64,000 bases of DNA from positions 124,001 through 188,000 of the forward strand of contig NZ_BLWI01000005.1 in assembly GCF_013282155.1 (NCBI RefSeq), in the 5' to 3' direction. A program made the position numbers and the translations under genes. The stretch comes from Sulfitobacter sp. HGT1 (GTDB lineage Bacteria > Pseudomonadota > Alphaproteobacteria > Rhodobacterales > Rhodobacteraceae). Below the pieces are notes generated by a model. That model had not been told where the DNA came from, made no database searches, and saw nothing but the letters and a program-made list of their open reading frames with translations. This document shows, piece after piece, positions 8,187 through 16,474 of this stretch (position 1 is its first letter; every line of letters begins with the position of its first letter).

Positions 8187-9547
8187 CTTTCTGCTTTGAT
8201 TGACCCGCGCTGCTTGGAATTCGCTTTTAACCTACGGATGATAAGCTCGAGCCGATTGAATGACTGGACTATGTCCCCACTGGTTTGGCTTGAAAAAAAT
8301 TCCTCTAGCTGGGGTCTGGCGGTGATCGCTAAATCGACTTCTTGATCTGAGCCTGACGAATATAGGCCGGCACGGATCATGGTTGCATTGTTTTCATAAG
8401 CTGCAGTAAACCGTCGCACTTGTTGAATTGTCTGGTTCTGTGCATCAGTCGCGGCAGCGGGGAGGCATCGCGACACTGAACGTAAAACATCAATCGCTGG
8501 GAATCTGCCGCGTTCCGCGATCTCCCGATCCAGAACCACGTGACCGTCAAGAACTCCGCGAAGAATATCAGCGATGGGTTCCTCCATATCCGATCCGGCC
8601 ACCAAGACGCTGAATATCCCGGTAATTTCTCCCTGATCATCTTGGCCAGGGCCAGCTCTTTCACATAGCTGCATAATTAGATGCGCGGTCGACGGCGGAT
8701 GCCCCCTCAAGACCGGTGCCTCACCAGCGGCAACTGCCACCTCGCGATGCGCTTCGGCAAAGCGCGTAATGGAGTCTGCAAGGAAAAGGACCGACTTCCC
8801 TTGATCGCGAAAATATTCTGCAACTGCCATGGCCGTCCATGCGCACCGCCGCCGCAAAAGGGGCGATTGATCTGATGTTGCGGCGACAACCACAGCTCGT
8901 TTGAGACCACCATCGCCGAGAACTCTATCTACAAAATGCCTGACCTCTCTTCCCCTCTCTCCTATCATTGCAATAACGACCACATCCGCTTCTACTTTTG
9001 CTGCAAGATTTCCCAACAAAGTCGATTTTCCGACCCCTGATCCGGCAAAAAGCCCGATGCGCTGGCCTTTGGCTATCGGAAGAATCGTGTTGGTAATCGC
9101 AAGACCGGTCTCAAGCCGAGCGCCAAAGGGTTTGCGTGTCGCTGCTTTCGGCGGGGACGCGCGCAGGTTCTGAACCTTGGGACCCGACATGAGTGGCCTC
9201 CCATCCAGCGGCTCTCCATTTGCGTCGACTATTCGGCCAATCCATTGATTAGATGGTGAAATAGACCCAGGTTCCCCAAGCGCAATCCGGTCATTTAGAG
9301 CGATGCCATCAAGAGAATCGTCGGGCAGAATGATCACCGAATCGCCGTCCAATTGAACGATCTCGCCAGAAAGAACCCTACCGTCGCGGAGGTGGGTTTT
9401 GGTCCAGTCGCCGATTCTCGCGCAATCGCCCAAGCCGGAAGCATGTATGACGCCTGAATCTACGCGCGTTACGCGCCCGATCGGGACTGCCACCTTGATA
9501 TTCCTGATTTGCTGGACGACGGCCTGAACGCCTTTGCTGTAGGTCAT
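8183..9547 (-). CDS. fliI: Flagellar export ATPase FliI
   Basis: FliI is the F1-beta-like ATPase that energises flagellar type III export. The Walker A motif GSGVGKS is at residues 169-175, preceded by 'ITNTILPIAKGQRIGLFA'. 'SVLFLADSITRFAEAHREV' is the Walker B region, and 'GEAPVLRGHPPS' and 'GSDMEEPIADILRGVLDGH' are typical. The frame is open up to 9613. The ATG at 9547 is preferred because GAAGAGA precedes it and because it leaves a usable promoter gap to the divergent flgB. This gives 454 residues, close to the family norm. A candidate CtrA box lies 45 bases upstream. Confidence 0.92.
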   Translation of the reverse strand: MTYSKGVQAVVQQIRNIKVAVPIGRVTRVDSGVIHASGLGDCARIGDWTKTHLRDGRVLSGEIVQLDGDSVIILPDDSLDGIALNDRIALGEPGSISPSNQWIGRIVDANGEPLDGRPLMSGPKVQNLRASPPKAATRKPFGARLETGLAITNTILPIAKGQRIGLFAGSGVGKSTLLGNLAAKVEADVVVIAMIGERGREVRHFVDRVLGDGGLKRAVVVAATSDQSPLLRRRCAWTAMAVAEYFRDQGKSVLFLADSITRFAEAHREVAVAAGEAPVLRGHPPSTAHLIMQLCERAGPGQDDQGEITGIFSVLVAGSDMEEPIADILRGVLDGHVVLDREIAERGRFPAIDVLRSVSRCLPAAATDAQNQTIQQVRRFTAAYENNATMIRAGLYSSGSDQEVDLAITARPQLEEFFSSQTSGDIVQSFNRLELIIRRLKANSKQRGSIKAES

Positions 9548-9591
9548 AAAAAATCTCTTCATTGCGCAAACTGTTTCTAAAGGAATCAGGG

Positions 9592-9606
9592 TTAAGCCTT
9601 GGTTGA
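9592..9606. promoter_or_regulatory. Candidate CtrA box between fliI and flgB
   Basis: TTAA-N7-TTGA, seven of eight consensus positions. It is 45 bases upstream of fliI (-) and 22 bases upstream of flgB (+). The distance suits fliI better, but it could serve both divergent operons. Confidence 0.45.
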
Positions 9607-9627
9607 AATTCAACGAAGGAGAATCCT

Positions 9628-10017
9628 TTGATGTTTGAGCAACTAGAAGTTTTCAAAATGTCGTCAGCGATGGCGGCGCATGCAGGTCAACGTCAGGCTG
9701 TGATTTCGGAGAATGTGGCGAACTCGGATACACCGGGTTTTGTTGCAAAAGACTTGCCCAGTTTCCAAAAAACCTATCACGCCGATCAAATATCACCGAT
9801 GCAGCGCGCTACCCGGGCTGGCCATCTTCATGGGGCGGCGGATAGGTCACAGCGCGTTGAAAGCTTTGAAGTGCGTGCAGAAGCGTCACCCAACGGCAAT
9901 ACAGTTTCTTTGGAGACAGAGATGCTAAAGTCTGTAGCTGCAAAGCAACAGCATGATCGTGCTTTGGCAATCTATAAGTCGGCCCTTGGCGTTTTACGCA
10001 CCGCAATTAGCAAATAG
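9628..10017 (+). CDS. flgB: Flagellar proximal rod protein FlgB
   Basis: A rod subunit, 129 residues, the usual length. The N-terminus 'AGQRQAVISENVANSDTPGF' is the signature shared by rod and hook proteins (motif SENVANSDTPG). The C-terminal 'TEMLKSVAAKQQHDRALAIY' is the coiled-coil half. AAGGAG before the ATG supports the start. It leads a tightly packed plus-strand operon, flgB-flgC-fliE-fliQ-flgF-flgG-flgA-flgH-fliL, that builds the rod and rings. Confidence 0.95.
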   Translation: MMFEQLEVFKMSSAMAAHAGQRQAVISENVANSDTPGFVAKDLPSFQKTYHADQISPMQRATRAGHLHGAADRSQRVESFEVRAEASPNGNTVSLETEMLKSVAAKQQHDRALAIYKSALGVLRTAISK

Positions 10018-10025
10018 GGGCAGGG

Positions 10026-10418
10026 ATGAGCGATTTTGCCAAATCACTGGAGGTTTCTTCGAGCGGATTGCGCGCGCAAGCGAACCGGCTGCGCCATCTG
10101 TCCGAGAATATCTCAAATGTGGATACGCCAGGTTACAGAAGGAAATTGGTTTCTTTTGAAACCGCTTTCGTCTCTGACGATATGCCAGCAACAGTCAAAA
10201 CCAGCCCTGTTCGACTGGATCAGAGCGAGCTGGAGACAGTCTATGACCCGTCTCACCCGCTCGCGAGCGAAGCGGGGGAGTATCAGGGCTCCAATGTGAA
10301 TCTTCTAATTGAGCTCGCCGACGCGAAAGAGGCGCAGCGAAGTTATGAAGCAAATCTGAAAATGTTCGAACAAACGCGAAAGATGTCAGCTGGCCTGATG
10401 GATCTGTTGCGACGCTAA
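10026..10418 (+). CDS. flgC: Flagellar proximal rod protein FlgC
   Basis: A rod subunit of 130 residues. 'GLRAQANRLRHLSENISNVD' with 'TPGYRRKLVSFE' is the N-terminal rod-protein signature. 'GSNVNLLIELADAKEAQRSY' and 'EANLKMFEQTRKM' are the matching C-terminal helix. The start lies eight bases after the flgB stop. FlgC stacks with FlgB and FlgF in the proximal rod. Confidence 0.95.
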   Translation: MSDFAKSLEVSSSGLRAQANRLRHLSENISNVDTPGYRRKLVSFETAFVSDDMPATVKTSPVRLDQSELETVYDPSHPLASEAGEYQGSNVNLLIELADAKEAQRSYEANLKMFEQTRKMSAGLMDLLRR

Positions 10419-10441
10419 TCTGAAATCAAAGGAGATCCAGA

Positions 10442-10723
10442 ATGGATATCAAAGCAATTTCTGCGGCTCAGAAGTATTCTGCTGCGAAACCGGCTGTCCT
10501 CGCTGAGGAAACTGCCACATCTTTTTTTCGGGACGCGGCATCGGATTTTGCGCAGGTTCTTGTGAAAAGCGAGACGGTGGCCAAAGAGTCAATGATTGGT
10601 GACGCTGATCCGCATGCGCTGGTTCAAGCGCTTGCTCAAACGGAACTGGTCGTGGAAACCGCAGTCGCGGTGCGCAACAAGGTCGTAGAGGCATATCAGG
10701 AAATTCTAAGGATGCCTGTCTAG
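10442..10723 (+). CDS. fliE: Hook-basal body protein FliE
   Basis: FliE joins the MS ring and export gate to the rod. The 93-residue protein has the short helical form of the family, with 'DPHALVQALAQTELVVETAV' and 'RNKVVEAYQEILRMPV' as the conserved C-terminus. GGAG lies before the ATG. The stop overlaps the GTG start of fliQ by one base. Confidence 0.93.
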   Translation: MDIKAISAAQKYSAAKPAVLAEETATSFFRDAASDFAQVLVKSETVAKESMIGDADPHALVQALAQTELVVETAVAVRNKVVEAYQEILRMPV

Positions 10724-10992
10724 TGCTGGACGAGGCCGTTTTCTATGACACGATGCGCCAAGGCCTTTGGGTCGCCTTAACCATCTCGGTCCCCATCTTG
10801 ACGGTTGCGTTGATAACGGGCGTCGCGATCGGGTTAGTTCAGGCGCTGACCTCTATTCAAGAAATGACATTGACGTTTGTGCCGAAGCTCGCCGCGATTG
10901 GCGCGGTGTTTTGGGTCTCGATGAGCTTCATGACAGAAACACTTGTTTCATTCTTTCATGACCGCATCATCCCGCTGATCGTCGGAGGATAA
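10723..10992 (+). CDS. fliQ: Flagellar export gate protein FliQ
   Basis: FliQ is a two-helix membrane subunit of the FliP-FliQ-FliR export gate. The 89-residue protein shows two hydrophobic helices (about residues 15-40 and 50-72) and the family motif 'GLVQALTSIQEMTLTFVPK'. It uses a GTG start at the last base of the fliE stop. FliP, FliR, FlhA and FlhB are all encoded elsewhere in this window, so the gate is complete. Confidence 0.95.
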   Translation: MLDEAVFYDTMRQGLWVALTISVPILTVALITGVAIGLVQALTSIQEMTLTFVPKLAAIGAVFWVSMSFMTETLVSFFHDRIIPLIVGG

Positions 10993-11706
10993 ATGGACAA
11001 TTCTAGCTATACCATTCTGACACGGCAATCCGGGCTTGCGCGGGAGTTGCAGGTCGTTGCCAATAACATTGCGAACTCAGCCACTACGGGTTTTCGATCT
11101 GAAGGGATGATCTTTTCCGAGTACGTCCAAGGTGTTGAGCACGGCCAGTCATTATCCATGGGTATGGGCAACGTGCATAATACGGACTTTGCCCAAGGTG
11201 CGTTGACCCAAACGGGCGGCAGTTTTGATTTTGGAATTGAAGGTGACGGATATTTCCTGATCGAAACACCTTTGGGCGAACGGTTGACGAGGGCAGGAGC
11301 CTTTGCCGCGAATGCAGAAGGTGAACTGGTTACAAACGACGGATTTCGCGTTTTGGATGCCGGAGGTGCCCCAATATTTGTGCCGGCTGATGCGGGCCCG
11401 CTTTCGGTATCTTCAGACGGGACTTTTAGCGTTGGCGGGGCACCTATCGCCAGATTGGGTATCGTCCAGCCCAATGCCCCGCTGGATATGGTTCGCGAAG
11501 ACGGGGTGATGTTTCGCGCGGATGCGGGGTTTGAGCAAGCCCAAGATGCGCGCGTCGTTCACGGCTTCACCGAAGGTTCCAACGTCAATGCGGTGGGGCA
11601 ACTTTCACGAATGATCGAAGTCCAACGCGCCTATGAGTTGGGTCAAAGTTTTCTTGAGAGTGAAGATGAGAGAATGCGGACAGCGTTAAAATCACTTTCT
11701 CAATAG
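10993..11706 (+). CDS. flgF: Flagellar rod protein FlgF
   Basis: A proximal rod protein of 237 residues that starts directly after the fliQ stop. 'VVANNIANSATTGFRSEGM' (about 17-35) is the rod signature. 'GIEGDGYFLIETPLGERLTR' is shared with FlgG. 'GSNVNAVGQLSRMIEVQRAY' is the C-terminal core. It is shorter than FlgG and precedes it, as usual. Twenty-eight bases separate it from flgG. Confidence 0.94.
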   Translation: MDNSSYTILTRQSGLARELQVVANNIANSATTGFRSEGMIFSEYVQGVEHGQSLSMGMGNVHNTDFAQGALTQTGGSFDFGIEGDGYFLIETPLGERLTRAGAFAANAEGELVTNDGFRVLDAGGAPIFVPADAGPLSVSSDGTFSVGGAPIARLGIVQPNAPLDMVREDGVMFRADAGFEQAQDARVVHGFTEGSNVNAVGQLSRMIEVQRAYELGQSFLESEDERMRTALKSLSQ

Positions 11707-11734
11707 TTTTATCTACAGATATTGGAGCAGCGAT

Positions 11735-12520
11735 ATGCGTGCCTTGAAAATTGCGGCCACCGGGATGAGCGCCCAGCAAATGCGCGTCGAAACCATTTCG
11801 AACAACCTCGCGAATATGAGTACAACCGGATATAATGCGCGTCGGGCAGAATTTTCTGATCTGCATTATCAGCAACTTGCGCGGGCAGGGTCAATCAACG
11901 CGTCAGACGGAACGGTGCTGCCGACCGGCGTGCAGCTTGGTCTTGGGGTTCGACCGGCCGCAGTTTCAATGCAACTGGCACAAGGTGCGTTGTCCGTGAC
12001 AGGTGGCGATCTGGATATTGCTATCGAAGGTAAGGGTTATTTTGAGGTCACCCTTCCGTCTGGCCAGGCGGCATTTACGCGCGATGGCGGGCTAAAGCGG
12101 ACTGGCGAGGGTTTGATCGTGACATCTGACGGTTTTCCGGTCGCACCGGAAATCGTCATTCCAGAGGATGCCCGCAGCATATCGGTTAATGCCGATGGTG
12201 AAGTCTTTGCCTATTTTGACAGAACGACTGGCGGTCAGCTTTTGGGACAATTTACCTTGACCGGCTTTAGCAACGTGAAGGGGCTGGAGGCATTGGGAGG
12301 CAACTTGTTCGTTGAAACCGAAGCTTCCGGACCTGCTCTTTCTTCGACGCCTGGACTGAATGGTTTGGGAACATTGCGACAAGGTTACCTCGAGGATAGC
12401 TCGGTCGATGCGGTCAGGGAGATAACTGAACTGATTGAAGCGCAGCGTGGCTATGAAATGAATGCAAAAGTCATTTCTGCAGCGGACCAGATGATGGGCG
12501 CAACGACGCAAATCCGATGA
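11735..12520 (+). CDS. flgG: Flagellar distal rod protein FlgG
   Basis: The distal rod subunit, 261 residues, exactly the common length. 'TISNNLANMSTTGYNARR' (about 22-39) is the N-terminal signature. 'GDLDIAIEGKGYFEVTLPSG' and 'SVDAVREITELIEAQRGYEM' are diagnostic. Its stop overlaps the flgA start by four bases. Confidence 0.96.
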   Translation: MRALKIAATGMSAQQMRVETISNNLANMSTTGYNARRAEFSDLHYQQLARAGSINASDGTVLPTGVQLGLGVRPAAVSMQLAQGALSVTGGDLDIAIEGKGYFEVTLPSGQAAFTRDGGLKRTGEGLIVTSDGFPVAPEIVIPEDARSISVNADGEVFAYFDRTTGGQLLGQFTLTGFSNVKGLEALGGNLFVETEASGPALSSTPGLNGLGTLRQGYLEDSSVDAVREITELIEAQRGYEMNAKVISAADQMMGATTQIR

Positions 12521-12939
12521 TCAGTCTGGCCCGGTTTTCATTGCCCTTGATTTTTGCGTCACCCCTTATGGCCGACATCGTGGTGCCGACCCGAACCATC
12601 CGGGCAGATGCTGTCATTCTTGAGAATGATGTAACGCTAAGCGGTGGCCAGGACGCCGATGTGTTTGATCAGTTAAACCAGGTGATAGGTCAGGAAGCCC
12701 GCGTTGTGCTCTATGCCGGCCGGCCAATCCGGTTTGACGAAATTGGACCGCCCGCGATAGTTTATAGAAATCAAATCGTTAGCGCTTATTTTGAGAGCGC
12801 CGGAGTGCGTATCGCAACTGAGGTGCGTGCGTTGGAGAGGGGTGGAACAGGCGACATTATCCGGGTTATGAACCTGGCCTCACGCGCTACAATTTTTGGT
12901 CAGATTGTACCTGACGGATCAATTCAGATTAAGAACTGA
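12517..12939 (+). CDS. flgA: P-ring assembly chaperone FlgA
   Basis: FlgA is a periplasmic chaperone that helps FlgI form the P ring. The 140-residue protein is short, lacking the extra N-terminal domain of the enterobacterial form, as is usual for roseobacters. A signal peptide is visible at residues 1-19 (hydrophobic 'SLPLIFASPLMA'). The C-terminal SAF-like part has 'ALERGGTGDIIRVMNLASR' and 'IFGQIVPDGSIQI'. It is translationally coupled to flgG by an ATGA overlap. Confidence 0.9.
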   Translation: MISLARFSLPLIFASPLMADIVVPTRTIRADAVILENDVTLSGGQDADVFDQLNQVIGQEARVVLYAGRPIRFDEIGPPAIVYRNQIVSAYFESAGVRIATEVRALERGGTGDIIRVMNLASRATIFGQIVPDGSIQIKN

Positions 12940-12948
12940 GAACGGAAT

Positions 12949-13677
12949 ATGAAGAAGTTCATTTTACTTGTTGTGACAGCGTTTTTTTTGACGGCCTGCG
13001 CTCGGATAGATCATATGGGAAGTACGCCAACCTTTAGTGAGGCACTTCAAGGTCCCGAACACAGCGCAATGGTTTATGATGCCTTGCCTCTGCACCTTGA
13101 ACCGGACCGTTTAGTCGATCAAGCGTCGCTTTGGTCCGGTGGGCGGAATTCGCTTCTAGGCGATCGTCGGGCAATGCAGCGCGGAGATATCATGACTGTT
13201 GTCATTGAAATCAACGAAAATGCCGAAATTTCAAATCAAAGTGACCGCTCCAGGACGGGGTCGGAAACGCTTTCTGTGCCGGGTCTGTTCGGTATCCCGC
13301 AGCGGTTGGACGAAAAATTACCGGAAGGCGCGAGTTCTGTGGATCTGGTTGGCTTGAGCTCGAACAGCGCGGCTTCGGGTGACGGGTCCGTTAAAAGAAA
13401 GGAAAAACTGACGCTCCGAGTCGCGGCTACGGTGATTGATGTTCTTCCGAATGGGGTTCTTTCGATCATCGGGACGCAAGAGCTGCGGGTAAATTTCGAA
13501 CTTCGAGAACTTCTGGTGACAGGCTTTGTTCGACCTGAAGATGTGTCGCGGCAAAACGAAATTACGTATGACAAGATCGCATCCGCGCGCGTGTCCTACG
13601 GTGGACGTGGGCAGATAAGCGACATGCAGCAACCAAGACTGGGCCAGCAAATCCTAGACGCCGTCATTCCATTCTAG
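12949..13677 (+). CDS. flgH: L-ring lipoprotein FlgH
   Basis: FlgH forms the outer-membrane L ring. The lipobox 'LTAC' places the lipid-modified cysteine at residue 17. The 242-residue length and the motifs 'NSLLGDRRAMQRGDIMTVVI', 'GDGSVKRKEKLTLRVAATVI' and the C-terminal 'SYGGRGQISDMQQPRLGQQI' are typical. The start lies nine bases after the flgA stop. Confidence 0.96.
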   Translation: MKKFILLVVTAFFLTACARIDHMGSTPTFSEALQGPEHSAMVYDALPLHLEPDRLVDQASLWSGGRNSLLGDRRAMQRGDIMTVVIEINENAEISNQSDRSRTGSETLSVPGLFGIPQRLDEKLPEGASSVDLVGLSSNSAASGDGSVKRKEKLTLRVAATVIDVLPNGVLSIIGTQELRVNFELRELLVTGFVRPEDVSRQNEITYDKIASARVSYGGRGQISDMQQPRLGQQILDAVIPF

Positions 13678-13688
13678 AAAGGTCCAAG

Positions 13689-14195
13689 ATGAAAAAAATT
13701 TTACCGATTATTTTCCTGATCATATCGGCTGCAATCGGGGTTGCTGCGGGCAAGTTTTTAAGGCCCGAGCATGTGCCAGAGGTTGCGGAAACATCAGAAG
13801 AGGAGGGACAAGATGATCATACGCAGCATTTGAACCCGCCAAACCAGACGCCCAGAGACCCGAATGAAGTGGTTGATTATGTTAAGCTAAATAACCAATT
13901 TGTCGTGCCGATCGTAGAAGAGGAGCGGGTTGCATCACTCATTGTGCTTTCATTAAGCATTGAAACACCGGATGGCAGGCAGGAAGAAATTCTGCGCAAA
14001 GAACCAAAACTACGTGATTCCTTCCTGCAGGTGCTTTTTACGCATGCTAATTTGGGCGGTTTCGATGGTGAGTTCACAAGAGCGGATAAGCTAAATAGCT
14101 TGAGGCGCTTGCTTCTTGAGGTTGCCCAACGTGATGTTGGAAAAGACGCGGCCTATGATGTTTTGATACTCGAGATCGCACGCCAAGACTATTAG
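13689..14195 (+). CDS. fliL: FliL-like basal body protein, copy 1
   Basis: FliL proteins encircle the stator and help motor function. The 168-residue protein has one N-terminal membrane helix (about residues 4-22) and a periplasmic domain with 'VKLNNQFVVPIVEEERVASL' and 'LLLEVAQRDVGKDAAYDVLI', which fit the FliL fold. An acidic linker of about 35 residues lies between them. A second FliL-like gene is at 22511-22999; the two share little sequence. This copy ends the flgB-flgH operon, so it may serve the ring or rod rather than the stator. Its stop is five bases from the stop of the opposing FliJ-like gene. Confidence 0.8.
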   Translation: MKKILPIIFLIISAAIGVAAGKFLRPEHVPEVAETSEEEGQDDHTQHLNPPNQTPRDPNEVVDYVKLNNQFVVPIVEEERVASLIVLSLSIETPDGRQEEILRKEPKLRDSFLQVLFTHANLGGFDGEFTRADKLNSLRRLLLEVAQRDVGKDAAYDVLILEIARQDY

Positions 14196-14199
14196 GGCG

Positions 14200-14622
14200 C
14201 TACTTTCGATTAACAAATGAAGTCAGAGCAATAACCTGGGCCAAGGTTCTCTCCTTGAGTTCCCTTGCCTTGATATGGTGCCGCTCCCTGTTACTGTCCT
14301 GAATTGCCAAAAGCCTTCCAAAGGCCTCGCGGATTTGCCCAATCTTTCGTTCCTTTGTCGAAAGAACCTGTGCAAGTTCGATATTCAGGTGTGTCTTCTT
14401 TCGCGACACCCAGGCCTGCCACGCGACATCAGCCCCAACAGACCGCATTTTGAACTCTGCATTGTTCACTTCACAGCTCTCGCGATAGTGGCGGTCAAGG
14501 TCAGATATCTCCGTCCGTAATTGGGCTTCTCGAAGAAGGGTCTTTTGAAATTCCTCTTGTTGTTTTTCGTATTTAAGTTCAAAAATCCTCTCTATTTCCC
14601 GTAATTCCTTTCCTCCCTTCAT
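14200..14622 (-). CDS. Coiled-coil protein, FliJ-like candidate
   Basis: This 140-residue protein is almost entirely charged helix ('ELREIERIFELKYEKQQEEF', 'LAQVLSTKERKIGQIREAF') with no signal peptide or membrane segment. FliJ, the coiled-coil stalk of the export ATPase, has the same length and character, and no other FliJ candidate exists in the window. It follows flhB with a four-base overlap, inside the export-gate operon flhA-fliR-flhB. Sequence similarity alone is not enough to name it. Confidence 0.6.
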   Translation of the reverse strand: MKGGKELREIERIFELKYEKQQEEFQKTLLREAQLRTEISDLDRHYRESCEVNNAEFKMRSVGADVAWQAWVSRKKTHLNIELAQVLSTKERKIGQIREAFGRLLAIQDSNRERHHIKARELKERTLAQVIALTSFVNRK

Positions 14623-15704
14623 GCCTTACCTCGTGCCTTGAGGCGCATAGCTTCTGCGAAACGAACAGCTGCTGCTACTGCAGAAAAATGATCGGGTGTG
14701 ATCATTTCGCCGATATCCGTTGTCGCGTAAAGCGCCCGAGCCGTGGGTGGGTCACTGTGGATTGGGACATTCGCTTCGGTGGCCACCAAACGTATTGCCT
14801 TGGCAATTTCATCGACGCCTTTGGCAACGCAGACTGGTGCCTCACCGGGAAGTCTGCTCCATGTTAGTGCAATAGCGTAATGCGTTGGGTTAACTATCAC
14901 TACGTCTGCCCCGGGGATATCAGACATCATTTTTCTTTTTGAAATCGTCAAAGCCCGTTGGCGGCGTTCTTGCTTGAGTTGCGGGTCCCCCTCGGAGTTT
15001 TTCTGTTCATCCTGGACTTCCTTCCGGGACATCATGTTTTTCCGACGGTGTTCAGAATGCTGCCAGACAGCATCCGCAAAGCCGATCCCAGCGGAAACGA
15101 GAATGGCAATGAACAAAAAATCCAAGCCAATTTGAACCATAAAAGAAATAGTGGTTTGGTAGCCGGCATGCAGAATTGAGATGATCTCGTCCAGACGGGA
15201 CGAAATAAACATTGATAGGATCGTAGCGTAAATGAGGAGCTTCAAAAAGCTTTTTGAAAACTCAAAAAGTCCACCTCGGCCAAACTTGTTTTTGGCATTC
15301 GATATAATCGAAATGCGAGACAGTTTAGGGGCAAGTTTAGAAGGGGCAAAAACGAGTGCCCGCTGCGCAAATACAGCCGCCAAGACGCATGCCGCAGGTA
15401 CGGCAAAAATGGGAAGTGTTGCTAGGAAAATAACCTTTAAAAGTCCACCAGTCGTATTGAAGGAAGAGCCACCAAAGAAGAGCGGAACAAGGCTAGGAGC
15501 CTGATCTAGCAGAGAAACCAGCGCCGCAGTCAATTTGTCAACTGAACGTTGCCCCAGAAAACTAAATGCAACGAATAGCCCTGCATATGCAGATGCGGTG
15601 AACAGATCCACCGACTTTGGAACATCACCCTTTTTCCGCGCGTCAGAGAGTTTCTGCTCGGTCGCTTCAAAGGATTTATCTTGATCGCCGTCTTCGCCAC
15701 TCAT
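14619..15704 (-). CDS. flhB: Flagellar export switch protein FlhB
   Basis: FlhB is the membrane gate protein that switches substrate class after hook completion, together with FliK. The NPTH autocleavage site is present ('VIVNPTHYAIALTW', Asn272). The N-terminal 'EATEQKLSDARKKGDVPKS' is typical, as are four hydrophobic segments between about residues 35 and 215. The frame stays open further upstream, but the start at 15704 overlaps the fliR stop by ATGA and gives the normal 361 residues. Confidence 0.95.
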   Translation of the reverse strand: MSGEDGDQDKSFEATEQKLSDARKKGDVPKSVDLFTASAYAGLFVAFSFLGQRSVDKLTAALVSLLDQAPSLVPLFFGGSSFNTTGGLLKVIFLATLPIFAVPAACVLAAVFAQRALVFAPSKLAPKLSRISIISNAKNKFGRGGLFEFSKSFLKLLIYATILSMFISSRLDEIISILHAGYQTTISFMVQIGLDFLFIAILVSAGIGFADAVWQHSEHRRKNMMSRKEVQDEQKNSEGDPQLKQERRQRALTISKRKMMSDIPGADVVIVNPTHYAIALTWSRLPGEAPVCVAKGVDEIAKAIRLVATEANVPIHSDPPTARALYATTDIGEMITPDHFSAVAAAVRFAEAMRLKARGKA

Positions 15705-16474
15705 TGCTGACCCTGAAAAGGGTTTGTTAAAAATAAGTTGAACGCATCCAACCAGGTTTGAAGCAAGACCGGTGTCGCAATGTACAGCATGAACAAACCC
15801 CCTGCAGTAATGAGCGGTGCGCCGACGAACGCGACCATCAATTGAGGCATCGCTTTGTTTATCGCGCCAAGAGCAAGGTTGTAGATTAAGGATAGCACGA
15901 CGAATGGGGCGGAAAGCGAGAAGGCTAGCGAGAATGCCATGCTGACCCGATGGACACCCCACATGGAAAGATCAGCGGCGTTGGGATAGGTTCCTCCGGG
16001 AAGAAACTGATATGAGAATATTAACAATTGAGCTGCTTTGACGTGAAGCCCGGCTGTGACTGCCAAAGCAAATGCAGCAAAAACAAATATATACCCCATT
16101 GCCGGGACCGGCTCTGCTGCGGCCCCACCCAAGATTTGCGACAGGGATGTTGATTGTGCCGCTATCGATCCTGCGGTTTGAAGGGCATGAATGAACAGTC
16201 GCATGCCAATGCCAAGCAAAAGGCCATTCACCGTCTCTGCTAACGCATAGCCAAAATAAGAGTCGATCCGCGTCGGTTGGGCCGCCGTCGCAACTGCAGG
16301 CGCGACGATTAACGTAAAAGAGAATATGATGAAAATCTTTACTCTAGCGGGTATTACGGTTTCCCCGAACGCGGGGAGAAGTGATACAAAGCCGCCAACT
16401 CGGAGGAAAACAATAAAGACGTGCCATGCGCCCTCTTCCAAAACACCATAAATCGATGCCGGTAATTCGTTCAC
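15701..16474 (-). CDS. fliR: Flagellar export gate protein FliR
   Basis: A multi-helix subunit of the export gate, 257 residues, the common length. 'VFIVFLRVGGFVSLLPAFGE' (about 18-37) and 'IPARVKIFIIFSFTLIVAPA' are the N-terminal family signature; the C-terminal 'GAPLITAGGLFMLYIATPVL' also fits. It overlaps flhA upstream and flhB downstream by four bases each, so the three are made from one message. Confidence 0.95.
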   Translation of the reverse strand: MNELPASIYGVLEEGAWHVFIVFLRVGGFVSLLPAFGETVIPARVKIFIIFSFTLIVAPAVATAAQPTRIDSYFGYALAETVNGLLLGIGMRLFIHALQTAGSIAAQSTSLSQILGGAAAEPVPAMGYIFVFAAFALAVTAGLHVKAAQLLIFSYQFLPGGTYPNAADLSMWGVHRVSMAFSLAFSLSAPFVVLSLIYNLALGAINKAMPQLMVAFVGAPLITAGGLFMLYIATPVLLQTWLDAFNLFLTNPFQGQQ

